Shown here piece after piece: positions 62,725 through 64,000 of a stretch of DNA of 64,000 nucleotides (positions within the stretch are counted from its first letter, which is position 1; each line of letters starts with the position of its first letter). The stretch is from Pseudoalteromonas espejiana DSM 9414 (GTDB lineage: Bacteria > Pseudomonadota > Gammaproteobacteria > Enterobacterales > Alteromonadaceae). The notes beneath the pieces are model-generated. The model searched no databases. It worked only from the letters and a program-made list of their open reading frames with translations, and was not told where the DNA came from. The DNA is taken from positions 941,001 to 1,005,000 of the forward strand of contig NZ_CP011028.1 of NCBI RefSeq assembly GCF_002221525.1. The letters run 5' to 3'. The position numbers and the translations under genes are program-made.

Positions 62725-64000
62725 ATGGCCGATAACAAAAAAACACCCAGTAGCAAAACCACTTCTAAGCGTGCAACTAAAGCAGCAAGTACGCCACGTA
62801 AAGCTAAATCAAAAACCACTAAAAAAACATCTAATACGGCTGCAAAACGCTCGTTCAAAAGAAAAACCTGGTCTGTTTTTTGGAAGTTAAGCTTAGCTGC
62901 ATTTATTGCTATGGCGATGTACTTTATTTATTTAGACTCAAAAACAACACGTATATTTGAAGGTAATAAATGGCAGTTACCTGCTCAAGTGTATGCGCGT
63001 TCTATGGAGTTTTACCCAGGGCAGTTTTTATCTAGCCAAGAAGTTTTATGGGAGCTTGAACGTCTCAATTACACATCAGTTAATAGGCTAAGCCGCACTG
63101 GGCAGTTTGTAAAAACAGCCGATAGTATAAAAATTTATCGTCGCGACTTTGAGTTTTACGATGGCCTAGAACAAGCACATGTTATAGAACTTCGTTTTGC
63201 CGGACAAAAAGTAGCAACCATTAAAGACAAATTTGGACGGCGCCTTAATAGTGCTCGCTTAGAGCCTGTACAAATAGCGCGTATAGGTAATGATTCAAAA
63301 CAAGATAGAGAGTTTGTACCGCTCGATAAATTTCCGCCAATGCTAAAAGATACGTTATTAGTGGTAGAAGATCGTGATTTTTATCAGCATCATGGTGTGT
63401 CGGTATTTTCTATTTTACGTGCGCTTTATTCAAATATTAAAGCAGGGCGCACCGTGCAAGGTGGCAGTACCTTAACTCAGCAGCTTGCAAAAAATATATA
63501 CCTTACACGTGAACGTTCTTTAGTTCGCAAAATAAATGAAGCATTTATTGCGCTTATTTTAGATTACCGTTATTCAAAAGATCAGATTTTAGAAGCCTAT
63601 TTAAACGAGGTTTATTTAGGGCAATCGTATAACCAAGGTGTGCACGGCATGGGCCTTGCCGCAGAGTTTTACTTTTCTAAACCAGTTGATGAGCTTGAGT
63701 ACGATCAAATTGCACTGCTGGTGGCTATGGTAAAAGGGCCGTCTTATTATAACCCTCGCCGTTATAAAGAGCGAACTATGGAGCGCCGTGATTTAGTGCT
63801 GCGCTTAATGGTTGAAAACAAGCTTTTGAGTACTAAAGAGTACCGTGCATCGCTCAAGCGCCCAATTGATATCGCGCCAATGAAAGCAAATCTGCAAAAG
63901 TCATACCCTGGCTTTTTAGAGCTTGTAAACCGTGAGTTAAAACAACTATTACCCGATCAGCAAACCCTTGATGCCGGTGTGCGTGTGTTCACTTATTTTG
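62725..64000 (+). CDS. mrcB: Penicillin-binding protein 1B (MrcB), N-terminal part
   Basis: The gene runs off the right edge, and only 425 codons are seen. A long basic cytoplasmic N-terminus (Lys/Thr/Ser-rich, about residues 1-50) precedes one membrane helix (VFWKLSLAAFIAMAMYFIYL). The periplasmic UB2H-like domain follows (about 85-180), then the glycosyltransferase 51 domain with the catalytic glutamates in LVVEDRDFYQHHGVSVFSIL and the GGSTLTQQLAKNIYLTRERS signature. It polymerises lipid II. The transpeptidase domain lies beyond the window. This N-terminus is typical of PBP1B, not PBP1A. It was found by reading the frame from the ATG at 62725, which has only weak ribosome signals (GGAA further upstream). 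Confidence 0.92.
   Translation, partial: MADNKKTPSSKTTSKRATKAASTPRKAKSKTTKKTSNTAAKRSFKRKTWSVFWKLSLAAFIAMAMYFIYLDSKTTRIFEGNKWQLPAQVYARSMEFYPGQFLSSQEVLWELERLNYTSVNRLSRTGQFVKTADSIKIYRRDFEFYDGLEQAHVIELRFAGQKVATIKDKFGRRLNSARLEPVQIARIGNDSKQDREFVPLDKFPPMLKDTLLVVEDRDFYQHHGVSVFSILRALYSNIKAGRTVQGGSTLTQQLAKNIYLTRERSLVRKINEAFIALILDYRYSKDQILEAYLNEVYLGQSYNQGVHGMGLAAEFYFSKPVDELEYDQIALLVAMVKGPSYYNPRRYKERTMERRDLVLRLMVENKLLSTKEYRASLKRPIDIAPMKANLQKSYPGFLELVNRELKQLLPDQQTLDAGVRVFTYF

Overview
This window looks like chromosomal DNA from a marine gammaproteobacterium of the Pseudoalteromonas/Alteromonadales type. The evidence is moderately AT-rich DNA, an argECBFG-H(A) cluster in which argininosuccinate lyase is fused to an N-acetyltransferase domain, PLP-type aspartate decarboxylase PanP, an ExeAB pair and many cyclic-di-GMP proteins. 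Nearly all of it is dense protein-coding sequence. I see no rRNA, tRNA, insertion sequence, phage or CRISPR array. The species is inferred, not proven.

Layout: 1-5.6 kb holds the start of a LysR regulator, DUF2721, DUF2007 and YjaG-like genes, then tsaD, plsY, folB-folK-uppP. 5.6-12.9 kb holds a hypothetical periplasmic protein, an mpl-ubiX-yadGH-like-TrmB-like operon, and a membrane protein with degenerate GGDEF and EAL domains. 13.2-22.2 kb holds panP and the divergent arginine cluster argE | argC-B-F-G-H(A), with an ArgR box between. 22.3-27.5 kb is the unusual region: a sigma-54 promoter, a 67-residue leader gene and nine tandem paralogues of an unrecognised five-helix membrane protein. 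27.5-36.1 kb returns to housekeeping: coaD, a TetR regulator, thiI, panE, a VanZ-like gene, yajQ, a solute-binding protein, a cobalamin riboswitch with btuB, and msrA.

36.2-47.3 kb holds an RND efflux pump with its adaptor, two small hypotheticals, two DUF1566 proteins (one a lipoprotein), exeA-exeB and an HD-GYP phosphodiesterase. 47.4-52 kb holds putA with a divergent Lrp-type regulator. 52-60.8 kb holds YgiM and YgiF (divergent), a PhnD-like binding protein overlapping a hybrid histidine kinase, an S10 peptidase and a double-receiver diguanylate cyclase. 60.9-64 kb holds glnK-amtB with a probable sigma-54/NtrC control region, and the first part of mrcB.

The best candidate for an undescribed system is the 22.3-27.5 kb array. 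Its members share a fixed topology (predicted N-out, C-in, positive-inside) and fixed motifs (QWGF or TWxF, SIN, GLSIN, H/Y-x-D, WWFW, IN(R/K)D-x-LGL). They fall into two subtypes, and two adjacent subtype pairs are joined by the same 8-nt gene overlap, which suggests duplication of a pair unit. One member carries a one-base deletion in a T run. Nothing in the sequence gives the function.
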